Source: Planctomycetota bacterium
GTDB lineage: Bacteria; Planctomycetota; Planctomycetia; Pirellulales; Thermoguttaceae
DNA: 6,692 nt
Reading direction: 5' to 3'
Assembly: GCA_018897395.1 (NCBI GenBank)
Contig: JAHIKV010000182.1
Location: 1-6,692, forward strand
Shown: in pieces, positions 1 through 5,571 of the stretch
Position numbering within the stretch: the stretch's first letter is position 1
Layout of the letters: the number at the start of each line of letters is the position of its first letter
Program-made: the position numbers and the translations under genes
Notes under the pieces: model-generated
Told to the model about the DNA's origin: nothing
The model's input: only the letters and a program-made list of their open reading frames with translations
Database searches by the model: none

Positions 1-109
1 CAATCGACTTGGCGTCGAAAGCATTGTCAGCAGGCAAAGTCCAGCGGTTGCCGGACGCAAACAACTCGGGTAAACGGATCGCGCGATTCAATTTGGGAAG
101 AATGGGCAT
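1..109 (-). CDS. Partial open frame running off the left edge, product unknown
   Basis: An ATG at 109-107 on the minus strand opens a frame of 36 codons that reaches the window edge without a stop. It begins MPILPKLNRAIRLPEL and ends near LPADNAFDAKSI. It overlaps the last codons of the truncated GHKL ATPase in another frame. I do not recognise the product. No Shine-Dalgarno sequence precedes the ATG, so the ATG may not be a true start and this may be an internal piece of a gene cut by recombination. It is GC-richer than the ATPase gene, closer to the rest of the window. A one-base change in the run of six T at 109-114 (plus strand) would join the two frames, so a sequencing indel or a slippage site is an alternative. 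Reality as a gene is uncertain. Confidence 0.3.
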   Translation of the reverse strand, partial: MPILPKLNRAIRLPELFASGNRWTLPADNAFDAKSI

Positions 110-1014
110 TTTTTCAGAAAGTGCAGTCTCAATCTACCGTTCACAAAAAGATCGACGCCGACTCGTTCGTCGGTAGTGGTGATTTTCAGATAGCGAGGTT
201 TTATGACAGATGCTATGAAACCTTTCACAGAGTCTTTCACTCTCAAGTCCGTTGATTCCTTGATTGTGAAAACACTTTTCAGGCGCTGAATATATGGGTC
301 GTCAATATTATTTAAGTTCCAAAGGAACTCCGTATTCATTGCAAGATCGTCAAGGCAGCTTACAGTTATCTTTTCGTCATTGAGAAAGATATTGAACTTC
401 TTATCTAGGAGCGAAAATCGGAAATATAGGGCGATGGTTTTCTTCAAGAAGGCGAGGCTGTGCTTTATTCCTTCATTGAAGGCTTCAAAATAGATGAGTG
501 TTCCTTGTTTGTGGTTCTTGAGGTAATTTTTGAACAAGTCAGGGTTCAATTCCTCAAGGGGATAATCAACCGGTGTCAAGTCCTCTGCAATTGCCAGATC
601 CAACCCTGAATTATCGATAGTACCACCGACGTATTGTCCTCCAGGAGTCTTGGATAATATCGTTATCCGTTTCGCACAAGACAACAATGCGAGCTTACCA
701 ATGCCCTTTCTCCCAATAAATGGTCGATTCCTTTGGGGAGAAACACTGCATTCCTTTCGTTTTGAATAACCGATTTTCAAGAATCTGTCCTGAAAGTCTC
801 TTCCTGTCATCCCATGCCCATCGTCCTTGATGTACATGCTGTTGTTGTCTTTATCAACATAAATATACACATTGGTTGCGTCAGCATCCCAGGAGTTGGA
901 AATGGCTTCACCGAGAACAGTCGCAAAACTCCTATAAAGATTCCTGCCGAGATGATTGAGAATGCTTAGTGATATATCGAAATGGAACTTCTCTTTCTTG
1001 TATTTATTAACCAC
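88..1014 (-). CDS. GHKL (HSP90/gyrase/MutL-like) ATPase, probably truncated at the C-terminus
   Basis: The 308-residue product begins with a Bergerat-fold ATP-binding domain. The N-box is E36-x3-N40 in GEAISNSWDADA, the G1 box is D64-D-G-x-G68, and the G2 box is G101-R-K-G-I-G106-K. These are the Mg-ATP and lid contacts of GHKL ATPases; the form resembles the HATPase_c_3 type of MutL, MORC and defence-linked ATPases. Residues about 110-290 would form the transducer-like part, ending in the VGVDLFVNGRLR motif (to residue 296). I recall family members continuing well past this motif; here 12 unrelated residues (LHFLKKCPFFPN) follow before the stop, so the C-terminal effector part appears lost. 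The start is GTG, chosen because GGAGG sits 5 bases upstream. The gene is AT-rich (23 of 60 G+C in the line from 181), unlike its neighbours, which suggests horizontal transfer. No partner gene is visible. Function is unknown; a role in defence or DNA repair is inference. Confidence 0.82.
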   Translation of the reverse strand: MVNKYKKEKFHFDISLSILNHLGRNLYRSFATVLGEAISNSWDADATNVYIYVDKDNNSMYIKDDGHGMTGRDFQDRFLKIGYSKRKECSVSPQRNRPFIGRKGIGKLALLSCAKRITILSKTPGGQYVGGTIDNSGLDLAIAEDLTPVDYPLEELNPDLFKNYLKNHKQGTLIYFEAFNEGIKHSLAFLKKTIALYFRFSLLDKKFNIFLNDEKITVSCLDDLAMNTEFLWNLNNIDDPYIQRLKSVFTIKESTDLRVKDSVKGFIASVIKPRYLKITTTDERVGVDLFVNGRLRLHFLKKCPFFPN

Positions 1015-1019
1015 AGATA

Positions 1020-1024
1020 CCTCC
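1020..1024 (-). promoter_or_regulatory. Shine-Dalgarno site for the GHKL ATPase gene
   Basis: On the minus strand GGAGG occupies 1024-1020, followed by the 5-base spacer TATCT and the GTG at 1014-1012. It decides the non-ATG start. A TATTCT sequence just upstream could be a -10 element, but no good -35 goes with it. Confidence 0.65.
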
Positions 1025-1358
1025 GAAAAAAGAATAGGTGAAAAGTGGACGGTTTAAGGGGCCGGGGGATTTAAGGGGACATGAGGGGGCTGGAGTCATT
1101 GTTTTGAATTCGCCTGTACAAAAGTCTGTCGGGGTCAGTTGCTACACTTGCTATGCAATTGCCGGCCCAATTCATCCTCCATCAATTTAGCGGGTTGAAG
1201 CCACCTGTCAAGATGTTTTCCTTTTCCGGATGGGGAGCGGGAGAAAAACATGCGGTCCCGGGGGCGGATTGCGAAACTCCCCTTACTGCGGTATCCTCGA
1301 TGTTTATATTTTTCCAGCCAATTTCCACCATTCCCCTTGTTTTCCTGCGTTACCGCCC
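1025..1358. other. Gene-poor intergenic region between divergent genes
   Basis: About 330 bases separate the minus-strand ATPase from the plus-strand lyase. The left part contains two copies of TTTAAGGGG (1053-1061 and 1070-1078), 17 bases apart, inside a purine-rich stretch extending to about 1092. The right part holds a possible promoter for the lyase. A 69-codon plus-strand frame (1153-1362) ends by overlapping the lyase ATG, but it has no ribosome binding site and no recognisable motif. I see no RNA gene here. The purine-rich left part may be debris of a mobile or repetitive element next to the acquired ATPase gene; that is an inference. Confidence 0.5.
1269..1297 (+). promoter_or_regulatory. 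Possible sigma70-type promoter for the beta-eliminating lyase
   Basis: TTGCGA (1269-1274) and TATCCT (1292-1297) are separated by exactly 17 bases, and each matches the consensus hexamer at 4 of 6 positions. Transcription would start near 1304, giving a leader of about 55 bases before the ATG at 1359. Consensus matches this weak also arise by chance. Confidence 0.25.
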
Positions 1359-2732
1359 ATGAAAACCATCATCGAGCCGTTTAGGATCAAGTCGGTCGAG
1401 CCGATCAAGTTCACCACCATGCCGGAGCGGGAGGAAATCCTTCGCCGAGGCGGATACAACATCTTCATGGTCCCCGCCGAGGACGTGCTGATCGACCTGC
1501 TGACCGACAGCGGCACCTCGGCCATGAGCGCCGACCAATGGGCGGGCATCATGCGCGGCGACGAATCGTACGCCGGCGCCAGGAGCTTCTACCGCTTCCA
1601 AGACAAGGTCCGCGAGCTGACCGGCTTTAAGCACATCATTCCCACCCACCAGGGTCGCGCCGCCGAGCGGATTCTGTTCTCCATCACCGGCGGGCCGGGA
1701 AAGGTGGTGCCGAACAACGCCCATTTCGACACTACCCGCGCGAATATCGAGTTCTCGGGCGCCGAGGCCGTCGATCTGCCCACCGCAGAGGGCGTGGACC
1801 CGGACGTTATCGCCGACTTCAAGGGGAACATCAACATCGCCGCGCTGCGCGAGTTTATCGAGAAGACCGGCGCGGAGAACATCCCCCTGTGCATGATTAC
1901 CGTGACGAACAACTCGGGCGGCGGCCAGCCGGTCTCGATGCAAAACATCCGCCAGGCCAAACAGGTCTGTCAGGAGTACGGCATCCCGCTGTTTCTCGAC
2001 GCCTGCCGCTTCGCCGAAAACGCCTATTTCATCAAGAAGCGCGAGCCGGGCTACGCCGACCGCTCGGTCAAAAGCATCGTCCAGGAAATGTTCTCATACA
2101 CCGACGGCGCCACGATGAGCGCGAAGAAAGACGGCATCGTGAACATCGGCGGCTTCATCGCCATGAACGACGATCAACTGGCCTTGAAGGCCCGAAACCT
2201 GCTGATCATCACCGAGGGATTCCCGACCTACGGCGGACTGGCCGGACGCGACCTGGAGGCAATCGCCATCGGGTTGGAAGAGGTCCTCGACGAGCATTAT
2301 CTCCAATATCGCATCCGTTCGACCGAATATCTGGGTGAGCGGATAGTGGCCGCGGGCGTGCCCATCCTTCAGCCGCCCGGCGGACACGCCATTTACCTGA
2401 ACGCCAAGAAGTTTCTGCCGCACGTGCCGGTGGACCAATTTCCGGGCCAGTCGGTCACCGTGGAACTATACCGCCACGCAGGAATCCGGGCTTGCGAGAT
2501 CGGCAGCGTAATGTTCGGCCGGCACGACGCCTCGGGCAAGTTCATTCCGGCCTCGATGGAGTTGGTGCGGCTGGCGATCCCGCGTCGAGTTTACACCCAA
2601 AGCCACATCGACTACGTGATCGAGGCGATCGTCGAGGTGTTTCAGAATCGCGACAAGCTGCCGGGCTATCGGATCGTCGAGGAGCCGCCCTTGCTGCGGC
2701 ATTTTACGGCGAAGTTCGAGCCGATCGGGTAA
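1359..2732 (+). CDS. tnaA: Tryptophanase-type PLP-dependent beta-eliminating lyase
   Basis: The 457-residue product is a complete cytoplasmic fold-type I PLP enzyme of the tryptophanase/tyrosine phenol-lyase family, which cleaves an aromatic amino acid to indole or phenol plus pyruvate and ammonia. The PLP lysine is K257 in MSAKKD. D214 and R217 lie in the cofactor pocket, Y71 is the likely general acid, R404 should bind the substrate carboxylate, and G52, E69 and N262 match the monovalent cation site. These numbers coincide with Citrobacter freundii tyrosine phenol-lyase as I remember it. However, the residues separating the two activities are tryptophanase-like: D124 (Thr in phenol-lyase), I381 (Arg) and H448 (Phe). 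L-tryptophan is therefore the better substrate guess. The start is set by the family N-terminus (MKTIIEPFRIKSVE); an in-frame extension back to 1230 looks non-coding. No clear Shine-Dalgarno sequence, no TnaC-like leader with family features, and no adjacent permease are seen. Confidence 0.93.
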   Translation: MKTIIEPFRIKSVEPIKFTTMPEREEILRRGGYNIFMVPAEDVLIDLLTDSGTSAMSADQWAGIMRGDESYAGARSFYRFQDKVRELTGFKHIIPTHQGRAAERILFSITGGPGKVVPNNAHFDTTRANIEFSGAEAVDLPTAEGVDPDVIADFKGNINIAALREFIEKTGAENIPLCMITVTNNSGGGQPVSMQNIRQAKQVCQEYGIPLFLDACRFAENAYFIKKREPGYADRSVKSIVQEMFSYTDGATMSAKKDGIVNIGGFIAMNDDQLALKARNLLIITEGFPTYGGLAGRDLEAIAIGLEEVLDEHYLQYRIRSTEYLGERIVAAGVPILQPPGGHAIYLNAKKFLPHVPVDQFPGQSVTVELYRHAGIRACEIGSVMFGRHDASGKFIPASMELVRLAIPRRVYTQSHIDYVIEAIVEVFQNRDKLPGYRIVEEPPLLRHFTAKFEPIG

Positions 2733-2747
2733 TTGAAGATGGGTAGA

Positions 2748-2787
2748 AAGTAGGGTGGGACAAGCGAAGCGCAGTCCCACCCTACTT
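2748..2787. repeat. 14-bp perfect inverted repeat, REP-like intergenic hairpin
   Basis: The left arm 2748-2761 (AAGTAGGGTGGGAC) is exactly complementary to the right arm 2774-2787, with a 12-base loop. The loop begins with AA followed by GCGAAGC (2764-2770), a heptamer known to form an unusually stable DNA mini-hairpin. The element starts 15 bases after the lyase stop codon. No T-run follows, so it is not a classical intrinsic terminator, although it could still block transcription or protect the 3' end of the mRNA. From memory, GTGGGAC...GTCCCAC hairpins of this kind recur many times in some environmental genomes; only one copy is in this window. Confidence 0.75.
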
Positions 2788-2814
2788 GTAGGGCGACCGG
2801 ACAGGGCTTATAAT
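2786..2814 (+). promoter_or_regulatory. Promoter for the Uma2 gene
   Basis: A perfect TATAAT (2809-2814) stands 17 bases after TTGTAG (2786-2791), a weak -35 matching the consensus at TTG only. Start of transcription would fall near 2821, giving a leader of about 20 bases that holds the Shine-Dalgarno site. The first two bases of the -35 are the last two bases of the upstream hairpin's right arm. Confidence 0.55.
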
Positions 2815-2840
2815 GGGAGTGCCAGCCGGAGGAGGTAAAC

Positions 2841-3545
2841 ATGGCATCGGCATCCGTGGCGACCAGCGTCGTGTTCGAGGAATTGGTGGAAGTGCCGCTC
2901 GGGGTGCGCTCGCTGGCCGACTTCCGACGCTGGGCGCTCTCGGACGATTTTCCCGAGTCGGGCCGGATCGACTTCATCGACGGAAAAATCGAGGTGGATA
3001 TGGCGCCCGAAGATCTCTTCTGTCATGGGACGTTTAAGACCGAGGTTGCCGCGGCGTTGTATCTAAGGATCAAACGCCGCCGAATGGGACATTTATTCGT
3101 CGACAAAGCACGGATTTCCAGCCCGGAAGCCGGCCTGTCAGTTGAGCCGGACATTGTGTTCTTGTCGCACGAGGCAATTCGGTCTGGCCGAGTCCGTCTG
3201 ATTCCCAAGTCGGGCGGCAAAACGGGGCGGTACGTGGAAATTGAAGGGGCGCCGGACTTGGTCGTCGAGATTGTCAGCGACGGTTCCGTGACCAAGGACA
3301 CGCGGCGTCTGCCGGTCGCATACTTTCGGGCCGGGGTGCGGGAGTTCTGGCTGGCCGACGCCCGCGGAGAACGGCCCGTCTGCATCATCCATAGCCCCGG
3401 CCAGAACGGTTTCGAGCCGGTTCCGCCCGACGCCGACGGCTTCCAGCCCTCCGCCGTCCTCGGCTGCCGCTACCGACTCGACGCCGCCCGCGACGCGGAC
3501 GGCAACTGGGAGTTCGATCTGCGCGAGGCGAGTCAACAATCGTAG
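2841..3545 (+). CDS. Uma2 family (DUF820) putative endonuclease
   Basis: The 234-residue product matches the Uma2 family, which has a PD-(D/E)XK-type nuclease fold. Visible landmarks in order: RIDFIDGKIEV (D47-G48, the strand-turn before the core), H62, VEPDIVFL with D104, PDLVVEIVS with E143 as the E-x-V acid, and YFRAGVREFWLAD near residues 160-175. The Lys usually seen between the last acid and the Tyr motif appears replaced (TRRLPVAYF), so activity is not assured. The start is firm: GGAGG at 2831-2835 sits 5 bases before the ATG, under a TATAAT promoter. Biological roles of Uma2 proteins are poorly known; they are often present in many copies per genome and have been linked to mobile or defence contexts. 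Codons for residues about 189-229 are nearly duplicated downstream (from 4425). The next gene follows after 35 bases on the same strand. Confidence 0.88.
   Translation: MASASVATSVVFEELVEVPLGVRSLADFRRWALSDDFPESGRIDFIDGKIEVDMAPEDLFCHGTFKTEVAAALYLRIKRRRMGHLFVDKARISSPEAGLSVEPDIVFLSHEAIRSGRVRLIPKSGGKTGRYVEIEGAPDLVVEIVSDGSVTKDTRRLPVAYFRAGVREFWLADARGERPVCIIHSPGQNGFEPVPPDADGFQPSAVLGCRYRLDAARDADGNWEFDLREASQQS
3403..3527 (+). repeat. Direct repeat copy A, within the 3' end of the Uma2 gene
   Basis: These 125 bases align without gaps to 4425-4549 with six mismatches (119 of 125 identical by my count). Three mismatches are synonymous in the Uma2 frame and three change a residue conservatively (Gly/Ala, Pro/Ser, Asp/Glu). 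Confidence 0.9.
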
Positions 3546-3580
3546 GATATCAGACCGCCGCCTGCGGAACGGACGCAAAC

Positions 3581-3808
3581 ATGAACGATCCCGAAGAAAC
3601 CGACCGAATACGCCAATGGATTGGTTGCTGGAAACGGGCGGGAACTCGCATGGAAGAACTCCGCCGCGAGGAACTGCGCCACGCCGATACCCAGCAATCG
3701 CTGCTGAGTCTTGCCGGCGCCTTCGAATCGTGCCGGCGCCTCTACCAACCGTTGCCCACGTCCGGACTGATCGAGCAACAACTCTGGTTCAAAAAACTTG
3801 CCCCATGA
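3581..3808 (+). CDS. Small charged protein paired with the nucleotidyltransferase, possible antitoxin
   Basis: The 75-residue product is rich in Arg and Glu (REELRHADTQQS region), largely helical by composition, and ends in a segment reading SGLIEQQLWFKKLAP. I recall similar short proteins with a SGL[IV]EQQ tail encoded just before nucleotidyltransferase-fold genes, but I cannot name a family. It has no signal peptide or membrane segment. Its TGA (3806-3808) overlaps the next gene's ATG (3805-3807) as ATGA, which implies translational coupling and a shared function. Gene order and size fit the antitoxin partner of an AbiEii/MNT-like toxin; this is inference. The ribosome binding site is weak (GGA in GGACGCAAAC before the ATG). 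It could be co-transcribed with the Uma2 gene ending 35 bases upstream. Confidence 0.75.
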   Translation: MNDPEETDRIRQWIGCWKRAGTRMEELRREELRHADTQQSLLSLAGAFESCRRLYQPLPTSGLIEQQLWFKKLAP

Positions 3809-4362
3809 TCGACCTATTCCAAGTCGCCCGGGACCTGCAAGAGTTCTGCATCCGGCAGGATTGGCGGTTCTGCTTCATTGGCGGCCTGGCGCTCCAGCGC
3901 TGGGGTGAACCTCGCGTCACCAAGGATATTGACCTGACCTTGCTGACGGGCTTCGGCGGCGAGCGGCCGTACATTGACGGGCTTCTGCAACGCTACCCGG
4001 CCCGCATCGCCGACGCCGAGCAGTTCGCTCTGAACAATCGGGTGCTGTTGCTCAAGAGCGCAAGTGGCGTGGGCATCGACGTTGCCCTCGGCGGTCTGTC
4101 CTATGAGGGGCTAGTGGTGTCCCGGGCCACGGCGTTCGAATTCCTACCGCGGCTTTCTCTGCTGACCTGTTCCGCCGAGGACCTTGTGGTGTTGAAGGCG
4201 TTCGCCGACCGCCCCCGCGACTGGGAGGACGTCGCGGGGATCGTCATTCGACAAGAGTCCTTGGATTGGGACTATGTCAACGTGCAACTTCAGCCGCTTG
4301 TGGAAGTCAAGCAGTCGCCGCACATCCTCGAACGTTTGTCGCAGTTGCGGCAGCGGAGGTGA
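3805..4362 (+). CDS. AbiEii/MNT-like nucleotidyltransferase, possible toxin
   Basis: The 185-residue product has the polymerase-beta nucleotidyltransferase signature: G26-G27 in FCFIGGLALQRWG, D41-x-D43 in RVTKDIDLTL, and a third acid at D92 (GIDVAL). These bind the nucleotide and two metal ions. A later motif, S-A-E125-D-L-x3-K131 followed by RPRDWEDV (D139, D142), is typical of AbiEii/AbiGii-related families. All catalytic residues seem intact, so it should be active; families of this type transfer nucleotides to tRNA or to a partner protein, but the target here is unknown. The start at 3805 is preferred over in-frame upstream starts such as 3616, because it overlaps the preceding stop codon (ATGA) and the earlier codons lie over the small gene in another frame. 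The pair is flanked by direct repeats of Uma2 3' sequence. Confidence 0.83.
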   Translation: MIDLFQVARDLQEFCIRQDWRFCFIGGLALQRWGEPRVTKDIDLTLLTGFGGERPYIDGLLQRYPARIADAEQFALNNRVLLLKSASGVGIDVALGGLSYEGLVVSRATAFEFLPRLSLLTCSAEDLVVLKAFADRPRDWEDVAGIVIRQESLDWDYVNVQLQPLVEVKQSPHILERLSQLRQRR

Positions 4363-4373
4363 ACTCGCGGTAT

Positions 4374-4394
4374 GGGGTTGCCCCGCAAACGGGG
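4374..4394 (+). other. Two mutually exclusive short hairpins after the nucleotidyltransferase
   Basis: CCCC at 4381-4384 can pair either with GGGG at 4374-4377 (loop TTG) or, with the following G, as CCCCG/CGGGG (4381-4385 with 4390-4394, loop CAAA). It lies 11 bases after the stop codon. It may be chance in GC-rich DNA. Confidence 0.3.
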
Positions 4395-4407
4395 ATTGAT
4401 GGTCACG

Positions 4408-4423
4408 GCCCTACGGGGCTTTT
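4408..4423 (+). terminator. Weak intrinsic terminator candidate with UACG tetraloop
   Basis: GCCC (4408-4411), TACG (4412-4415) and GGGC (4416-4419) form a 4-bp stem closed by C(UACG)G, one of the most stable RNA tetraloops, followed directly by TTTT (4420-4423). The stem is short, extended only by a G-U pair. Its placement 45 bases after the nucleotidyltransferase stop fits transcription termination of that operon. Confidence 0.4.
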
Positions 4424-4424
4424 G

Positions 4425-4558
4425 AGAACGCTTTCGAGCCGGTTTCGCCCGACGCCGAAGGGTTCCAGCCCTCCGCCGTCCTCGGCTGCCGCTACCGGCT
4501 CGACGCCGCCCGCGACGCGGACGGCAACTGGGAGTTTGATCTGCGCGAGCAGGCGTGA
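4425..4558 (+). pseudogene. Uma2 3'-end fragment (direct repeat copy B)
   Basis: From 4425 to 4549 the sequence repeats the Uma2 gene's 3' end (3403-3527) with six mismatches, and it is in the same reading frame. It then diverges (codons for Gln, Ala, then TGA at 4556-4558, against ASQQS in the intact gene). The frame is closed upstream by TGA at 4397-4399 and has no start codon, so only the last 40 or so residues of a Uma2 protein remain. It is either the remnant of a second Uma2 paralogue or the product of duplication around the small protein/nucleotidyltransferase pair. Confidence 0.85.
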
Positions 4559-4634
4559 CATGGGGGATCATAGGTCGTTCGGCTCGTCCGTTTTGCTCAT
4601 CAACAACTCTACCGCCAAGCCATAGGTTTGCACT

Positions 4635-5567
4635 ATGGGCAGACACGTAGTTACCGGCGCATTCGGATACTCGGGCAAGTATATTGCCGCCCGGTTGCTC
4701 GACGCGGGACATGAGGTCCACACGTTGACCAACTCACCCGACCGTGAGAACCCTTTCGGCGGAAAGGTCCGGGCAACGCCGTTTAACTTCGATTCCCCGG
4801 AACGGATGGTGGAGGTGTTGCGCGGCGCGGACGCCCTCTACAACACATATTGGGTCCGCTTCAACCACGGGGACTTCAGTCACTCGTTGGCGGTGAACAA
4901 CACGCTGAAGCTGTTTTCGGCAGCAAAAGAAGCGGGGGTCCGTCGAGTTGTTCACGTGAGCATCTCCAATCCTTCCGAACAGAGCGATCTTGAATACTTC
5001 CGTGGCAAGGCCCGGCTGGAACGTGAATTGATCGAGTCCGGTCTTTCTTGCTGCATCCTCAGGCCGACGGTGCTCTTTGGCAAGGAGGATATTCTAGTGA
5101 ACAACATCGCCTGGACCCTGCGACGGCTCCCGCTGTTCGGTGTGTTCGGCGACGGAGAGTATCGGATTCAGCCGATTTACGTCGACGATCTGGCCTCGTT
5201 GGCCGTGGAACGCGCCGCGCGGGCAGAGAACGAAATCATCGACGCCATAGGCCCCGAGACGTTCACGTTTCGCAAACTCGTGGAGACCATTGGCGCGATA
5301 ATCGGACGGCGACGGCCGATCATTTCCGTTTCGCCCACGGTGGGCTATTGTTTCGCCTGGTTCCTCGGCAAGCTAATGGGCGACATTTTCCTCACTCGCG
5401 AGGAAATCGCCGGACTGATGCGGGGACTGCTTTGCACTCAATCGGAGCCGGCAGGACGCACCAAGTTAACCGATTGGTGCAAAGAACACGCCGATACATT
5501 GGGGCGGAAGTATTCCAGTGAGTTGGCGCGCCGAAAAAATCGGCGCAAATCATACGACAACATTTAA
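4635..5567 (+). CDS. NAD(P)-binding atypical SDR/NmrA-like epimerase-dehydratase family protein
   Basis: The 310-residue product begins directly with a Rossmann nucleotide-binding loop, T7-G-A-F-G-Y-S-G14, matching the TGxxGxxG of extended or atypical short-chain dehydrogenases. Later landmarks are a strand ending HVSISN with S109, a Y121-x3-K125 pair (YFRGK) at the catalytic position, RPTVLFG (143-149), and QPIYVDDLA (179-187), which is typical of NDUFA9-like/NmrA-like and epimerase families. Residues near 240-255 are hydrophobic (VGYCFAWFLG) but too short and charged-flanked to call a membrane helix. The C-terminus is basic (ARRKNRRKS). The substrate cannot be read from sequence. The start lacks a strong Shine-Dalgarno site, but the Rossmann motif fixes the N-terminus. 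The zinc-ribbon gene starts 4 bases after its stop, so the two are likely one operon. Confidence 0.88.
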   Translation: MGRHVVTGAFGYSGKYIAARLLDAGHEVHTLTNSPDRENPFGGKVRATPFNFDSPERMVEVLRGADALYNTYWVRFNHGDFSHSLAVNNTLKLFSAAKEAGVRRVVHVSISNPSEQSDLEYFRGKARLERELIESGLSCCILRPTVLFGKEDILVNNIAWTLRRLPLFGVFGDGEYRIQPIYVDDLASLAVERAARAENEIIDAIGPETFTFRKLVETIGAIIGRRRPIISVSPTVGYCFAWFLGKLMGDIFLTREEIAGLMRGLLCTQSEPAGRTKLTDWCKEHADTLGRKYSSELARRKNRRKSYDNI

Positions 5568-5571
5568 CGCC

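Noticed and set aside
1230..1358. In-frame upstream extension of the lyase from 1230.
   Set aside because: The added residues (such as GRKTCGPGGGL) are unlike any family N-terminus, while ATG 1359 gives the expected MKTIIEPFRIK start and the usual length.
1153..1362. A 69-codon frame ending in Arg-Pro-stop that overlaps the lyase ATG, recalling the TnaC leader peptide, which also contains Trp and ends in Pro-stop.
   Set aside because: Its single Trp is 42 residues before the final Pro, against 12 in TnaC. There is no ribosome binding site, and nothing else resembles TnaC. The ending is probably chance.
1350..1943. Long minus-strand open frame opposite the lyase.
   Set aside because: It is the antisense shadow of a GC-rich conserved gene; its product is low-complexity and matches nothing I recognise.
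2748..2787. The hairpin after the lyase as a standard intrinsic terminator.
   Set aside because: No T-run follows the right arm; it is better described as a repeat with possible transcript-end effects.
3616..3804. In-frame upstream extension of the nucleotidyltransferase from 3616.
   Set aside because: It would lie almost entirely over the small upstream gene in another frame, and the fold's N-terminus is complete from 3805.
4266..4625. Plus-strand frame of 119 codons across the end of the nucleotidyltransferase and the Uma2 fragment.
   Set aside because: It crosses a gene end, the hairpins and the Uma2 fragment in a frame different from each; its composition is Ser/Pro/Thr-rich shadow sequence.
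5518..5571. GTG start at 5518 for the zinc-ribbon protein.
   Set aside because: It would overlap the dehydrogenase gene by 50 bases and add residues unrelated to the ribbon; ATG 5572 fits the 4-base intergenic gap.
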